A DNA stretch of 64,000 bases, from the NCBI GenBank assembly GCA_964621525.1, contig CAZUMS010000014.1:61-64060 (forward strand). The letters are read 5' to 3'. Both the position numbers and the translations under genes were made by a program. A model generated the notes under the pieces. It saw only the letters and a program-made list of their open reading frames with translations, ran no database searches and was not told the DNA's origin. This document shows positions 26,025-34,061 of this stretch, piece after piece (positions within the stretch are counted from its first letter, which is position 1; each line of letters opens with the position of its first letter). The stretch is from CAZMGV01 sp964621525 [NCBI: uncultured bacterium] (GTDB taxonomy: Bacteria; JAGRBM01).

Positions 26025-28339
26025 CCGAACGCCAGTCAGCGCTCGGCGTTCTGGAAAAGATCGTCGAAGAGACGGGCGTGGTCCGGGTGCTGCCGGAAAC
26101 AACCCGGGGCAAGGTTCTTTTCCTGACGGTGCTGGCGGCGGTCTCTGCGCTCGTCGCCCTGTCGCTGACGCCCGGACTTCCGGTCCGTATCCCGCAGTAC
26201 GAGACGGGCGAGATCGCCCGGGAAAATCTCTATGCCGCCGAGGACCTGTCTCTCGAAGACGAAGGGGCGACCTCGATACGCCGCCTGGAGGCGGCGCGGG
26301 GCATTTTCCCGGTCTTCGATTACGACGAAGGCATTGTGAGCGAGGTTTCCCGCCGGATCGGTGGCCTGTTCGAGGCGATGCGGACTTCCGGCGATCCGCA
26401 GGCCGACGTCGAAAAACTCGGCGCCGCCGGCGTCAGCCTGAGCCGTCCCGCGGCTGCGGCGCTGCGGGCCGCCGGCTGGCAGCCGGAAACCGAAACCCAG
26501 ATCAAGCGCGCCGCCGACCAGCTTTTGAAACCCGGCGTGATCGGGTCGCTCCAGGATCTCCCGCAGGAGGCAGGCGTCCAGATCACGATCCGGCGTGTGC
26601 CGGGCGGCGGGGAGTTCACGGAATCGTCGTTCGACTACCTGACCGACCTGCGGGGAGCCCGGAACGCGGCGGCCGGGGTTATCGATCTCTGGATGGAAGA
26701 ATCCCCTCCGAAACTCCGGCAGGCGGCTGCGGAGCTGCTCAGGGAGACGATCCGGCCGAATCTCGCGCGCAATATCCAGGAGACCGAACGCCGCCGCCTT
26801 GCCGCCTCGGAATCGGTCAAACCCGTCTTCGTGAAGTTCCGCAAGGGCGAGCTGATCCTGCGTGAGGGCGAAAGGATCGACCAGCAGAAACGGGACCTCC
26901 TTGAACTGATCCGGGCCGGCCAGCGGGAATCCCGCTGGCTGAACCGGTTCCTGCTCCTGTCGGCGGCGGTGTCCGGCGCCCTGTTCGGGCTGCTTGTCCT
27001 CGTTCGCCGGCATCTGGGGGCCGTGGCATCGAAGCCGAACGATCTCGTGACGATGGCGGTGATGCTTGTCGCTGCGGCCGCCTTTAACCGTTTGGCTCCT
27101 CCCCTGTGGACGAACATCGCCATTGCGGCAGCCTTCGCCGTGGTCCTCCGCCTCGTGTTTCGTGCGGAGACAGTATTCTTCTGGACAGTGGCCGTGTCGC
27201 TGCCGGCGGCGCTTGCCGCCCGGGGCGACCTGCCGCAGGTGATTCACTACCTCGCCGCGAGCTGGATCGGGGCGGCGGTGATTGCCCGCACCACGAGCCG
27301 CAGCGTCGTCATGCGGGCGGGCTTCGCCATCGGCGCCGTGAACATCGCGGCCGTGCTGGCCGGATACCGGCTCGGGACCATTGCCGATGGCCAGCTCCGG
27401 GAGGCGCTCATCATCGCCGGAACCGGCGGCATGCTCGTCACGCCCACCTGTGTCTACGTGATCCTGCCCGTGCTTGAACGGGTGTTCGGCTACACGAGCG
27501 ACCTGCGTCTCATGGAGCTCAACAACTTCGACCATCCGCTGATCCAGAAGGTATTTCTCCAGTCGCCGGGGACCTACCATCACAGCCTGATCGTTGGCGC
27601 ACTGTCGGAGGCGGGCGTCAAGGAGATCGGCGGCAACGCCCTGCTCGCGCGGGTCGCCTGCATGTACCATGACATCGGCAAATCCCTGAAGCCGTCGTTC
27701 TTCGTGGAGAACCTCGTCGAGGACCAGGTGAACCCGCACACGAAGCTCTCGCCCACCATGAGCGCCCTCGTGATCCGGAGCCATGTGGAAGAAGGCATCC
27801 GCATGGGACACGAGGCGGGACTCCCGCAGGCCGTCGTCGACATGATCCCGCAGCACCACGGCACCAAGCTGATGAAGTTCTTCTACCGGAAGGCGTCCGA
27901 TCTGCGGCAGCCCGAGGACCCGGAGATCAACGACGCCGACTTCCGTTATCCGGGTCCCAAGCCCCAGACCCGCGAGGCCGGGGTGATCCTGCTCGCCGAC
28001 GCCTGCGAGGCGGCGGCCCGTACGCTGCCGGACTACAGCCGTGCCCGTATCCAGGGCATGGTCCAGAAACTCATCAACGACGCCTTCGCCGACGGACAGC
28101 TCGACGAATGCGAACTCACGCTGAAGGATCTCCATGCGATCGCCCGCAGCTTTACCCGCGTCATCAGCACGTTCTACCACAACCGGATCCGCTACCCGGA
28201 GCCGGCCGAAAAGACCCGTGCCAAGGTCCCCGACCCGGACATCATCGATCCGGATGAGGAACGCGGCGAGGACGAAGGCGCCCCTTCTGAGAAGGCTGAA
28301 GGCGGACGCCCGGAAGATCTTAAGCGTCTTGGGATCTGA
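26021..28339 (+). CDS. 7TM-HD family phosphodiesterase (PgpH/YqfF-like)
   Basis: A 772-residue protein of 7TMR-HD architecture. After one N-terminal helix (about 30-48) comes a large extracytoplasmic HDED-type domain (about 55-300), six or seven helices (about 308-500) and a cytosolic HD domain. The HD motif is complete: YHHSLIVG, MYHDIGK (about residue 548), a later SHVEEG and IPQHHGT. In Firmicutes PgpH hydrolyses c-di-AMP to pApA; the same reaction is likely here but not proven, since no DacA cyclase is in the window. The ATG overlaps the PhoH stop (ATGA). Confidence 0.92.
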   Translation: MTERQSALGVLEKIVEETGVVRVLPETTRGKVLFLTVLAAVSALVALSLTPGLPVRIPQYETGEIARENLYAAEDLSLEDEGATSIRRLEAARGIFPVFDYDEGIVSEVSRRIGGLFEAMRTSGDPQADVEKLGAAGVSLSRPAAAALRAAGWQPETETQIKRAADQLLKPGVIGSLQDLPQEAGVQITIRRVPGGGEFTESSFDYLTDLRGARNAAAGVIDLWMEESPPKLRQAAAELLRETIRPNLARNIQETERRRLAASESVKPVFVKFRKGELILREGERIDQQKRDLLELIRAGQRESRWLNRFLLLSAAVSGALFGLLVLVRRHLGAVASKPNDLVTMAVMLVAAAAFNRLAPPLWTNIAIAAAFAVVLRLVFRAETVFFWTVAVSLPAALAARGDLPQVIHYLAASWIGAAVIARTTSRSVVMRAGFAIGAVNIAAVLAGYRLGTIADGQLREALIIAGTGGMLVTPTCVYVILPVLERVFGYTSDLRLMELNNFDHPLIQKVFLQSPGTYHHSLIVGALSEAGVKEIGGNALLARVACMYHDIGKSLKPSFFVENLVEDQVNPHTKLSPTMSALVIRSHVEEGIRMGHEAGLPQAVVDMIPQHHGTKLMKFFYRKASDLRQPEDPEINDADFRYPGPKPQTREAGVILLADACEAAARTLPDYSRARIQGMVQKLINDAFADGQLDECELTLKDLHAIARSFTRVISTFYHNRIRYPEPAEKTRAKVPDPDIIDPDEERGEDEGAPSEKAEGGRPEDLKRLGI

Positions 28340-28763
28340 CGGGGCGGAGCTGTCCGTTTCCCTCGTGCGGGATGCCGAGATGGCGCGCCTCAACTGGGCG
28401 GCGGTGCGGCACCGGGGAACGACGGACGTGCTCTCGTTTCCGGCGCTGGAACTGCTTGGTCCTGCGAAAGCCGATGCGCTTGCGGACGGCCGCCGGGCGC
28501 TTCCGGCCGCCGGGGCGGCACTCCGGAAAGCGGCCCTTCAGTCCGCTCCCCTGCCGCTCGTGCTCGGCGACACGGTGATCTGTCTTCCGCAGGCACTCCG
28601 GCAGGCAAAGGAGCAGGGTCACGCTCCGGCGATGGAACTCCGCCGGCTTCTGGTGCACAGCATCGCACATCTTTGCGGTTTCGATCACGAGCGCGGCCCC
28701 CGTGGCGAGCGGGCCATGAACGCCTTTGAAGATGCCCTGCTCGCCCGGCTGAGAGCTTCGTGA
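28254..28763 (+). CDS. ybeY: Endoribonuclease/rRNA maturation factor YbeY
   Basis: A 169-residue YbeY, a zinc endonuclease needed for 16S rRNA 3' maturation and 70S quality control. The three zinc histidines are in HSIAHLCGFDH (from about residue 134), the family's H-x3-H-x5-H motif. RGTTDVLSFP is the conserved central block. Between that block and LGDTVICLP is about 40 extra residues that most YbeY proteins lack. I start at ATG 28254, nested 86 bp inside the 7TM-HD gene; upstream frame is arginine/serine-rich shadow sequence. The stop overlaps the lnt GTG (GTGA). Confidence 0.92.
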   Translation: MRNAARTKAPLLRRLKADARKILSVLGSDGAELSVSLVRDAEMARLNWAAVRHRGTTDVLSFPALELLGPAKADALADGRRALPAAGAALRKAALQSAPLPLVLGDTVICLPQALRQAKEQGHAPAMELRRLLVHSIAHLCGFDHERGPRGERAMNAFEDALLARLRAS

Positions 28764-30316
28764 ATCCCTGGGCGCTCGCCGTTCTGACCGGCCTGCTGCG
28801 GGTCTTCTGCTTCGCCCCTTTTTCGGTGCCGGTGCTTGCGTGGGTGGCGCTCGTGCCGCTCCTTTACGCCGTGTCCGCCGAAGAGCGCCCGGTCCGGAAG
28901 GCGTCTCTGGCGGCGCTCGCCGGTCTCGTCTCCTCCTGCGGCGAGCTTTACTGGGTCGTGCATACCGTGACGTTCTACACTGCCCAGCCGCTCTGGACCG
29001 GTTGCGCGGCGCTGGCGGTGGTGGCGGGCGTGATCGCCGGTCTGTGGGCGGGCTGGATCTGGCTCTCGGACCGAACATCGGAGTGGTCCGGGCTTCCGCT
29101 CCATGTGACCCGCCCGGCGGTCTGGCTCCTCGCCGAATTCATCCGGCTGCATGTTCTCCAGTTCCCCTGGAACGAATTCGGTTACGCCCTCGTCCCGGCA
29201 AGGCTTCTCCGTCAGGGAGCGGATCTTTTCGGCGTCTACGGCCTGTCGGCGCTGCTCGTCTGGTCCAATCAGGTGTTCGTCTCGGCAGCCCGGGGATTTT
29301 CGGAGGGAAAGCCCGCCCGCGATGTCTGGCGGCAGCTGGTGGCCCTGAGCGCCGCCGTTGCCCTGCTTCTCGGCTACGGACTGTACAGGACCGGCGAGGT
29401 GTCCAGCCGAATGGACGGCTCATCCCGCACGTTCCGCGCCGCTCTGGTGCAGGGGAACATCCCCCAGATGCTCCGGTGGGACCCGGACCTCACGGAAGGC
29501 ACCGTGGCGAAGTATCTCGATGCTTCGATCACGGCCCTCGCCGAAGCGCCCAATATGGTGATCTGGCCCGAGAGTGCCCTGCCGTTTGCGATGTACGAGA
29601 AGCCCGAATACCGGTCGATGCTGTCCGAGTACGCCGCGAATGCCGGGATCCCGCTCGTCACCGGCGCGCTTCACCGGGAGACGGCCGGCGCTGGCGAGCG
29701 GTGGTATAACTCCGTCTTCACGTTTGAGCCGGGCGACCGGCTCGGTCCCTCGGCCCGGTACGACAAGGTGGAACTTGTCCCGTACGGAGAGTACGTCCCC
29801 GCCCGGTTCCTGCTGCCCATCCTCCGGATCTTCGAGCCCACGGCGGGCGACGGCTTCACGCCTGGCGGCGATATCCGTCCGCTCAAAGCCGGAAGCTGGC
29901 AGCTCGCCCCGCTCGTCTGTTACGAGGCGCTGTTCCCGCTCCACGCGAGGAAGCTCGTCGAGGCCGGCGGCGAGGTCCTCCTGAACGTCACGAATGACGC
30001 CTGGTTCGGACAGACGAGCGCGCCGGAGCAGCTTCTCGTCATGTCGTCGCTCCGCGCGGTGGAGACGCGGCGCTATCTGCTCCGGGCGGCGAACACCGGA
30101 ATTACCGCCATGGCGGATCCGCTGGGGGATCTTCACGCCGAGACGGCGCTCGATACGGACGCCGTCCGCGTCGTGGAGGCGAAGGGGCTGCCGGGCGGCT
30201 CGCTGTACCTGTTCTGGGGGGACTGGCCTGCACTCGCGTTTGTGGCGGGCGTGCTCGGCGCTGCGGTCCTCGGCTACCGGCGCAAAAATGCCGGAGCCCG
30301 TCCCGGTTCCCGTTAG
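28760..30316 (+). CDS. lnt: Apolipoprotein N-acyltransferase
   Basis: A 518-residue inner-membrane enzyme that adds the third acyl chain to the N-terminal Cys of lipoproteins, the last step of triacylation in Gram-negative bacteria. Several N-terminal helices precede a nitrilase-like periplasmic domain. The Glu-Lys-Cys triad is visible at WPESALP (about 269), YDKVELVPYGEY (about 333) and VCYEALFP (about 386), very close to the E. coli numbering. A terminal helix ends the protein. It is the last gene of the operon, with a 47-bp gap to the convergent diiron gene. Confidence 0.95.
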   Translation: MNPWALAVLTGLLRVFCFAPFSVPVLAWVALVPLLYAVSAEERPVRKASLAALAGLVSSCGELYWVVHTVTFYTAQPLWTGCAALAVVAGVIAGLWAGWIWLSDRTSEWSGLPLHVTRPAVWLLAEFIRLHVLQFPWNEFGYALVPARLLRQGADLFGVYGLSALLVWSNQVFVSAARGFSEGKPARDVWRQLVALSAAVALLLGYGLYRTGEVSSRMDGSSRTFRAALVQGNIPQMLRWDPDLTEGTVAKYLDASITALAEAPNMVIWPESALPFAMYEKPEYRSMLSEYAANAGIPLVTGALHRETAGAGERWYNSVFTFEPGDRLGPSARYDKVELVPYGEYVPARFLLPILRIFEPTAGDGFTPGGDIRPLKAGSWQLAPLVCYEALFPLHARKLVEAGGEVLLNVTNDAWFGQTSAPEQLLVMSSLRAVETRRYLLRAANTGITAMADPLGDLHAETALDTDAVRVVEAKGLPGGSLYLFWGDWPALAFVAGVLGAAVLGYRRKNAGARPGSR

Positions 30317-30363
30317 CGGGGAATCCAGGCGGGCTCCGCTGCTGCTGAGACTGTATTAAAACG

Positions 30364-31347
30364 TCAGGCGGAGGCCTCCCAGTTCTCGAACTTGAGGATG
30401 TCCAGCTCCTTGAACCGGTCGCGAAGATCGCCCGTGAGGAGGCCGATCCGCTTCAGGTTCGGGACGATCTTCGAGAACAGCATCTTGCGGAACTCCCGCA
30501 TGGCGGGCGAGTTTGTCGACAGGTCGAGGCAGCGATCCACGTCGAAGCCCATTTTCTGCCACACCTCGAGTCCGTTGAACCGGTCGCGCATGAGGACGCA
30601 CGCCTCGTAGGCGAAGTCCTGACGCTCCTTGAACTCCTTCTCGCTCATCTGCTCGTAGTGACCGCGCAGGCTCATCACGCCGAAGGCTACGTGCCGGGCC
30701 TCGTCCAGCATCACATGCTTCGTGATGTCCTTGATCAGCGGCTCTTTCGAGAAGTTGTGCATGAAATTGAAGGCGGCGAGGGCGAGGCCTTCGACCATGA
30801 TCTGCATCCCGAGATATTTCATATCCCAGCGGGAGTCGGCGAGGATCAGATCGAGCAGCTTCTTGAGATGCGGGTTCACCGGATACTCGAGCTCGATCTT
30901 GTCGCGGAGATACTTGTCATAAACCTCCACGTGCCGGGCCTCGTCCATCACCTGCGTGGCGGCGTAATACTTGGCGTCGATCCACGGGACCGCATCGACA
31001 AGCTGTGCCGTCGCCAGCAGCGCACCCTGCTCGCCATGAAGGAACTGGGACAGCGTCCAGGACGTGAATTCGTGGCGGAGCTGGCGGACGTTCCGGTCGT
31101 CCAGCTTCTTCCACATGTCGGTGCCGTAGATGGCGATCTGCTGGTCCGGCGTGTTTTCCGCCTCGGGATCGACATTGGTCTTCCAGTCGACCGCCTGCTG
31201 GGCGTCCCACTGGCCGCGCTTGGCCTTCTCATAGAGATTGCGCAGGTCCTCGCGCTGGGTGTCGTAGTTCCAGGAATAGAGCGTTTCGAATTTGGTCTCC
31301 ACGCGGTCCAGGGCTTCGTCCAGATTCCGGGGCAGGGGCTGGCTCAT
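30364..31347 (-). CDS. Ferritin-like diiron protein (R2/AurF-like)
   Basis: A 327-residue all-helical ferritin-like protein. Two ExxH-type carboxylate/His repeats are clear: DEARHVEVYDKYL and DEARHVAFGVMSL. With glutamates in FLHGEQGAL and VEGLALAAF these give a four-helix diiron site of the R2/N-oxygenase/desaturase class. No radical-tyrosine or partner reductase can be assigned, so oxygenase, desaturase or oxidase activity are all possible. Start is ATG at 31345-31347 with a GAGAAG-type ribosome site. A 16-bp palindrome 70 bp upstream suggests TetR-type control. Confidence 0.85.
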   Translation of the reverse strand: MSQPLPRNLDEALDRVETKFETLYSWNYDTQREDLRNLYEKAKRGQWDAQQAVDWKTNVDPEAENTPDQQIAIYGTDMWKKLDDRNVRQLRHEFTSWTLSQFLHGEQGALLATAQLVDAVPWIDAKYYAATQVMDEARHVEVYDKYLRDKIELEYPVNPHLKKLLDLILADSRWDMKYLGMQIMVEGLALAAFNFMHNFSKEPLIKDITKHVMLDEARHVAFGVMSLRGHYEQMSEKEFKERQDFAYEACVLMRDRFNGLEVWQKMGFDVDRCLDLSTNSPAMREFRKMLFSKIVPNLKRIGLLTGDLRDRFKELDILKFENWEASA

Positions 31348-31416
31348 GGTCGCTTCTCCTTGGGCGTCCGGCTTTCATCCGGTTCGGGGATGCCAGACGC
31401 TGGTGAAGAATTGTCC

Positions 31417-31432
31417 CCGACCGATCGGTCGG
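31417..31432. promoter_or_regulatory. TetR-type 16-bp palindromic operator
   Basis: CCGACCGATCGGTCGG is a perfect 16-bp inverted repeat without spacer, 70-85 bp upstream of the diiron gene start. GACCGA/TCGGTC half-sites are usual for TetR-family operators. No TetR gene is in the window. Confidence 0.6.
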
Positions 31433-31481
31433 CTCACATGAGAAAAATCAGTTTTGGCCGGGGGACGGGAAATAATCCCGT

Positions 31482-32021
31482 TCAGTTACCGGCGGGCTTT
31501 TTCTTCCAGAACTGCCAGCGGGGTACAGGCTTTCCGTTATGGAGCTGGCGTTCCCCGGAGCCGGGCAGCAGGGACCGGAAGGCGCGGCGCTGACGCTCGA
31601 ACTCCTCCAGGGCTTCGTCCCAGCTTGTGGTCCGTGAAGCGGCGCCGAGCCGCCGGTGTGCCTGCGGGTCGAACACCTTGCCGTCCAGAGCCGAGGCCAG
31701 ATAGCGCGCAACCTCTCCGGCGGTTTCGAATCCGCTCCGCCCCGTTTCGAGTCCGGTCCTGACGACGATGGTCGTGCAGGGGCCGCTCTCCTCGTTCTCC
31801 AGGATCACCCGGATCTGGATCTGGGTTCCTTCGGCCGATGTTCCGCCCACAGAATAGCCGTCCGGAGACGGTAGCGAATCGGGAAACCGCTTCATGGCTT
31901 CCTTGATCCGCTGCGGGGAAAGCGGCTCGAGCAGGGATACATCCTCCAGTTCTCCCCTGTAGACGTAGAAGTCGTAGGGGATCGAGGATGGCTTCGGCGG
32001 TTTTGGCTGCGTCGAGGACAC
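31482..32021 (-). CDS. Hypothetical protein
   Basis: A 179-residue protein with a GTG start (VSSTQPKPPKPS) chosen because no ATG lies in frame before the conserved-looking part and the longer frame would enter the PLD gene. After a proline-rich head it has PYDFYVYRGELEDVSLLEPL and IQIRVILENEESGPCTTIVVRTG, a likely mixed beta region, then a charged helical end WQFWKKKPAG. No signal peptide or known domain is recognised. It begins 17 bp after the PLD-family gene stop on the same strand and is probably cotranscribed with it. Confidence 0.6.
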   Translation of the reverse strand: MSSTQPKPPKPSSIPYDFYVYRGELEDVSLLEPLSPQRIKEAMKRFPDSLPSPDGYSVGGTSAEGTQIQIRVILENEESGPCTTIVVRTGLETGRSGFETAGEVARYLASALDGKVFDPQAHRRLGAASRTTSWDEALEEFERQRRAFRSLLPGSGERQLHNGKPVPRWQFWKKKPAGN

Positions 32022-32038
32022 GGCGCTGAGTATAGCCG

Positions 32039-33175
32039 CTATTTCCGGCGGGAAACTTTCGCCCGGCCGCCCATCATCCGGCGGTGCTCCCGGAGCGCCG
32101 CTTCCACGAGGGCCGGCGAATCGGTAAGAACCGCATTCTCGTCGTTCGCCTCGTTGGCGGGCCGGGTAAAATTGAAGCTCCCCGTGGAGAGCCACCGGCC
32201 GTCCACCACCAGGAACTTGTGATGGACCTTCCCCGGCGGCGGGATCCGCTCGATTCTGCACCCGGCGGCTTCGAGCCGTTCGTCAGGACTCCAGGACTGG
32301 GAGGCCTGGCCGCCGTCGAAGACCCCGTAGCACTTCACCCCGCGCCGGACGGCATCGGCAATGGCATCGGCGAGAGCGGAGCTCTGCGAAAACGTGAAGA
32401 TGGCGAACCGGATTTCCTTCTCAGCCCTCCCGATGAGCTGCACCAGTTCGGACTCAAGGTCGTCGTTCGGTGTGAACATTACCCGCATGCTGCCGCCGTC
32501 TCCTGAGGGAAAGGGCTCCGGTGAGCGGGCGGATCTCCTCACCCGTTTGCCGAAAGCCCCGGACCAGGCTTCACGGAACTTGTCCCGGTAGGCCTTCACG
32601 GCATGCGGTTCGGTGAGAATGACGGCGTTGTTCAGGTTGAGACGGGCGTCCGTCTCCGTGAAGTTCATCGACCCGGTCCAGACGGCTTCCGTGGGTTTCC
32701 CGTAATCACGGACGACGAATTTATGGTGGAAGATGGCCGGATTGTAGTCGAGCCTGGCGTCGATCCCGGCCCGCCAGAAATCGAGCACGATGAGCCGGTT
32801 GGGTTCGATCGAATCGGGCGGAAGAGCTCCCGAGCTGTCTGAGTCCCCGGGGTCCTGCTCCGGGGATTCCGGCCGGGCGACGAGGTAGTCAGACTCCAGC
32901 ACGGCCCGCACTTTGACCCGTTTGGGGGAGGTGGCGGTGCCCCTGGCCCGTTCGATCACCCGTTCGGCCAGCGCCCGGTTGTCCCATTCCTGGACCAGAA
33001 TGTCGAGCGAGCAGCAGGCGCCGTCCAGGAATTCCAGTAATTCAGCCTCGAGATTGTCGGGTGCTTTGCGGGACTGGGGTCCGGCCATGAATCTCGGCGG
33101 TTCTCCGGCATGGACAGAGGCCACGAGGGCGTGCAACGCTAGCAGCAGCATGAAACAGGTCCGTTTTCCCCGCAT
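32039..33175 (-). CDS. Secreted phospholipase D-family protein (two HKD motifs)
   Basis: A 378-residue exported protein with a signal peptide (MRGKRTCFMLLLALHALVASVHA). Two HKD motifs supply the PLD active site: HHKFVVRD with SMNFTETD in the first half and HHKFLVVDG with SFNFTRPANE in the second. Members include phospholipases, nucleases such as Nuc, and cardiolipin synthases; periplasmic location and the absence of other domains favour a phosphodiesterase acting on lipid or nucleic acid. Its ATG shares the palindrome CATG with the divergent gene at 33174. Confidence 0.88.
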   Translation of the reverse strand: MRGKRTCFMLLLALHALVASVHAGEPPRFMAGPQSRKAPDNLEAELLEFLDGACCSLDILVQEWDNRALAERVIERARGTATSPKRVKVRAVLESDYLVARPESPEQDPGDSDSSGALPPDSIEPNRLIVLDFWRAGIDARLDYNPAIFHHKFVVRDYGKPTEAVWTGSMNFTETDARLNLNNAVILTEPHAVKAYRDKFREAWSGAFGKRVRRSARSPEPFPSGDGGSMRVMFTPNDDLESELVQLIGRAEKEIRFAIFTFSQSSALADAIADAVRRGVKCYGVFDGGQASQSWSPDERLEAAGCRIERIPPPGKVHHKFLVVDGRWLSTGSFNFTRPANEANDENAVLTDSPALVEAALREHRRMMGGRAKVSRRK

Positions 33176-34061
33176 GGCCAGCAGTCTCCGGGGATGGCTC
33201 TCGGCCATCCTGGGCGCAGTATGCCTCGTCCTAGTGTCAGGTAGTGTCACTCGTGCGCTGGCCGAGCCGGTAAAAATCACGGTGGGGGCGCATCTCCTGT
33301 CGGTGGGGCCCATCGAGCGGGATTCCTACTTCGCCGACTATTATGTCTGGTTCCGCTGGAACGGCGATCCCCGGATCAACTCCTTCGAGATCATCAACGG
33401 TATTTCGCCGGGGGACAATTTTCAGGCGGTCCCGATCGAGACCCGGAACAATTCAGACGGAAGCAATCTGGAGATCTACCGTCTGACCGGCCTGTTCAAG
33501 CGGTACTCGGGCTCCCGCAAGATCGTCGTCCAGATCGAGAACACCGTTCATGAAACCTCCGATGTGGTCTACGAAGGCGTGCAGCCGACGATTGAAGAGA
33601 CTGCGGGCGCCAGCGGCTGGACGCTGACGCGCCCTTCCTGGATTCCCAAGGTGCACACGTATCCGACGGCTTTTGGCGAGCCCGGCCGGGATTCGGGGAG
33701 TTCGAGTTATTCCAGGCTTGAGCTCGAAATCCGGCTGATCCCCCGCATGGATGCCTTCCGCGGACTGGGACTCCTTGGGACCGTGCTCGCTTTTGTGCTG
33801 GTCGCCTTTACCGGGCTGCCCAGATTCGACGTTTCCGCCGCCGATTTGTCGATCGGCGCGGGCGGCGTCGCCCTGCTCGTGGGCCTGTCCGGGCTCGCCG
33901 GATCGACCGGCGCGCTGTGGGCCGGCGTGCTGGGTCTTGCCGCATCGGCCTGTGCCGGGGCCGCCCGCCGGTTCGGATCGAGAGAAATCCAGGCGCTGGT
34001 GCTTTACGTCGGCTCGCTGGTGCTCGCGGCCTCGGCCGTCATCATGTCCGCCCTGTTCTGA
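33174..34061 (+). CDS. Pentameric-ligand-gated-channel-like protein (LBD plus four TM helices)
   Basis: A 295-residue protein with a signal peptide (SAILGAVCLVLVSGSVTRALA), about 160 residues of predicted beta-sandwich and four C-terminal helices (about 197-217, 225-245, 248-268, 273-294). The order of pieces matches prokaryotic Cys-less pLGICs: VKITVGAHLLSVG, YYVWFRWNGDP, FEIINGISP, YRLTGLFKRYSGSRKIVVQIE, and SRLELEIRLIPR just before TM1. Eukaryotic Cys-loop residues are absent. The pore helix is not recognisable by motif, so channel activity is inference from architecture. A longer start at 33150 is possible. It overlaps the convergent TIGR02757 gene by 58 bp. Confidence 0.55.
   Translation: MASSLRGWLSAILGAVCLVLVSGSVTRALAEPVKITVGAHLLSVGPIERDSYFADYYVWFRWNGDPRINSFEIINGISPGDNFQAVPIETRNNSDGSNLEIYRLTGLFKRYSGSRKIVVQIENTVHETSDVVYEGVQPTIEETAGASGWTLTRPSWIPKVHTYPTAFGEPGRDSGSSSYSRLELEIRLIPRMDAFRGLGLLGTVLAFVLVAFTGLPRFDVSAADLSIGAGGVALLVGLSGLAGSTGALWAGVLGLAASACAGAARRFGSREIQALVLYVGSLVLAASAVIMSALF

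Noticed and set aside
26036-28393. 785-residue minus-strand frame opposite the 7TM-HD gene
   Set aside because: The HD motif and membrane helices are on the plus strand; this frame has none.
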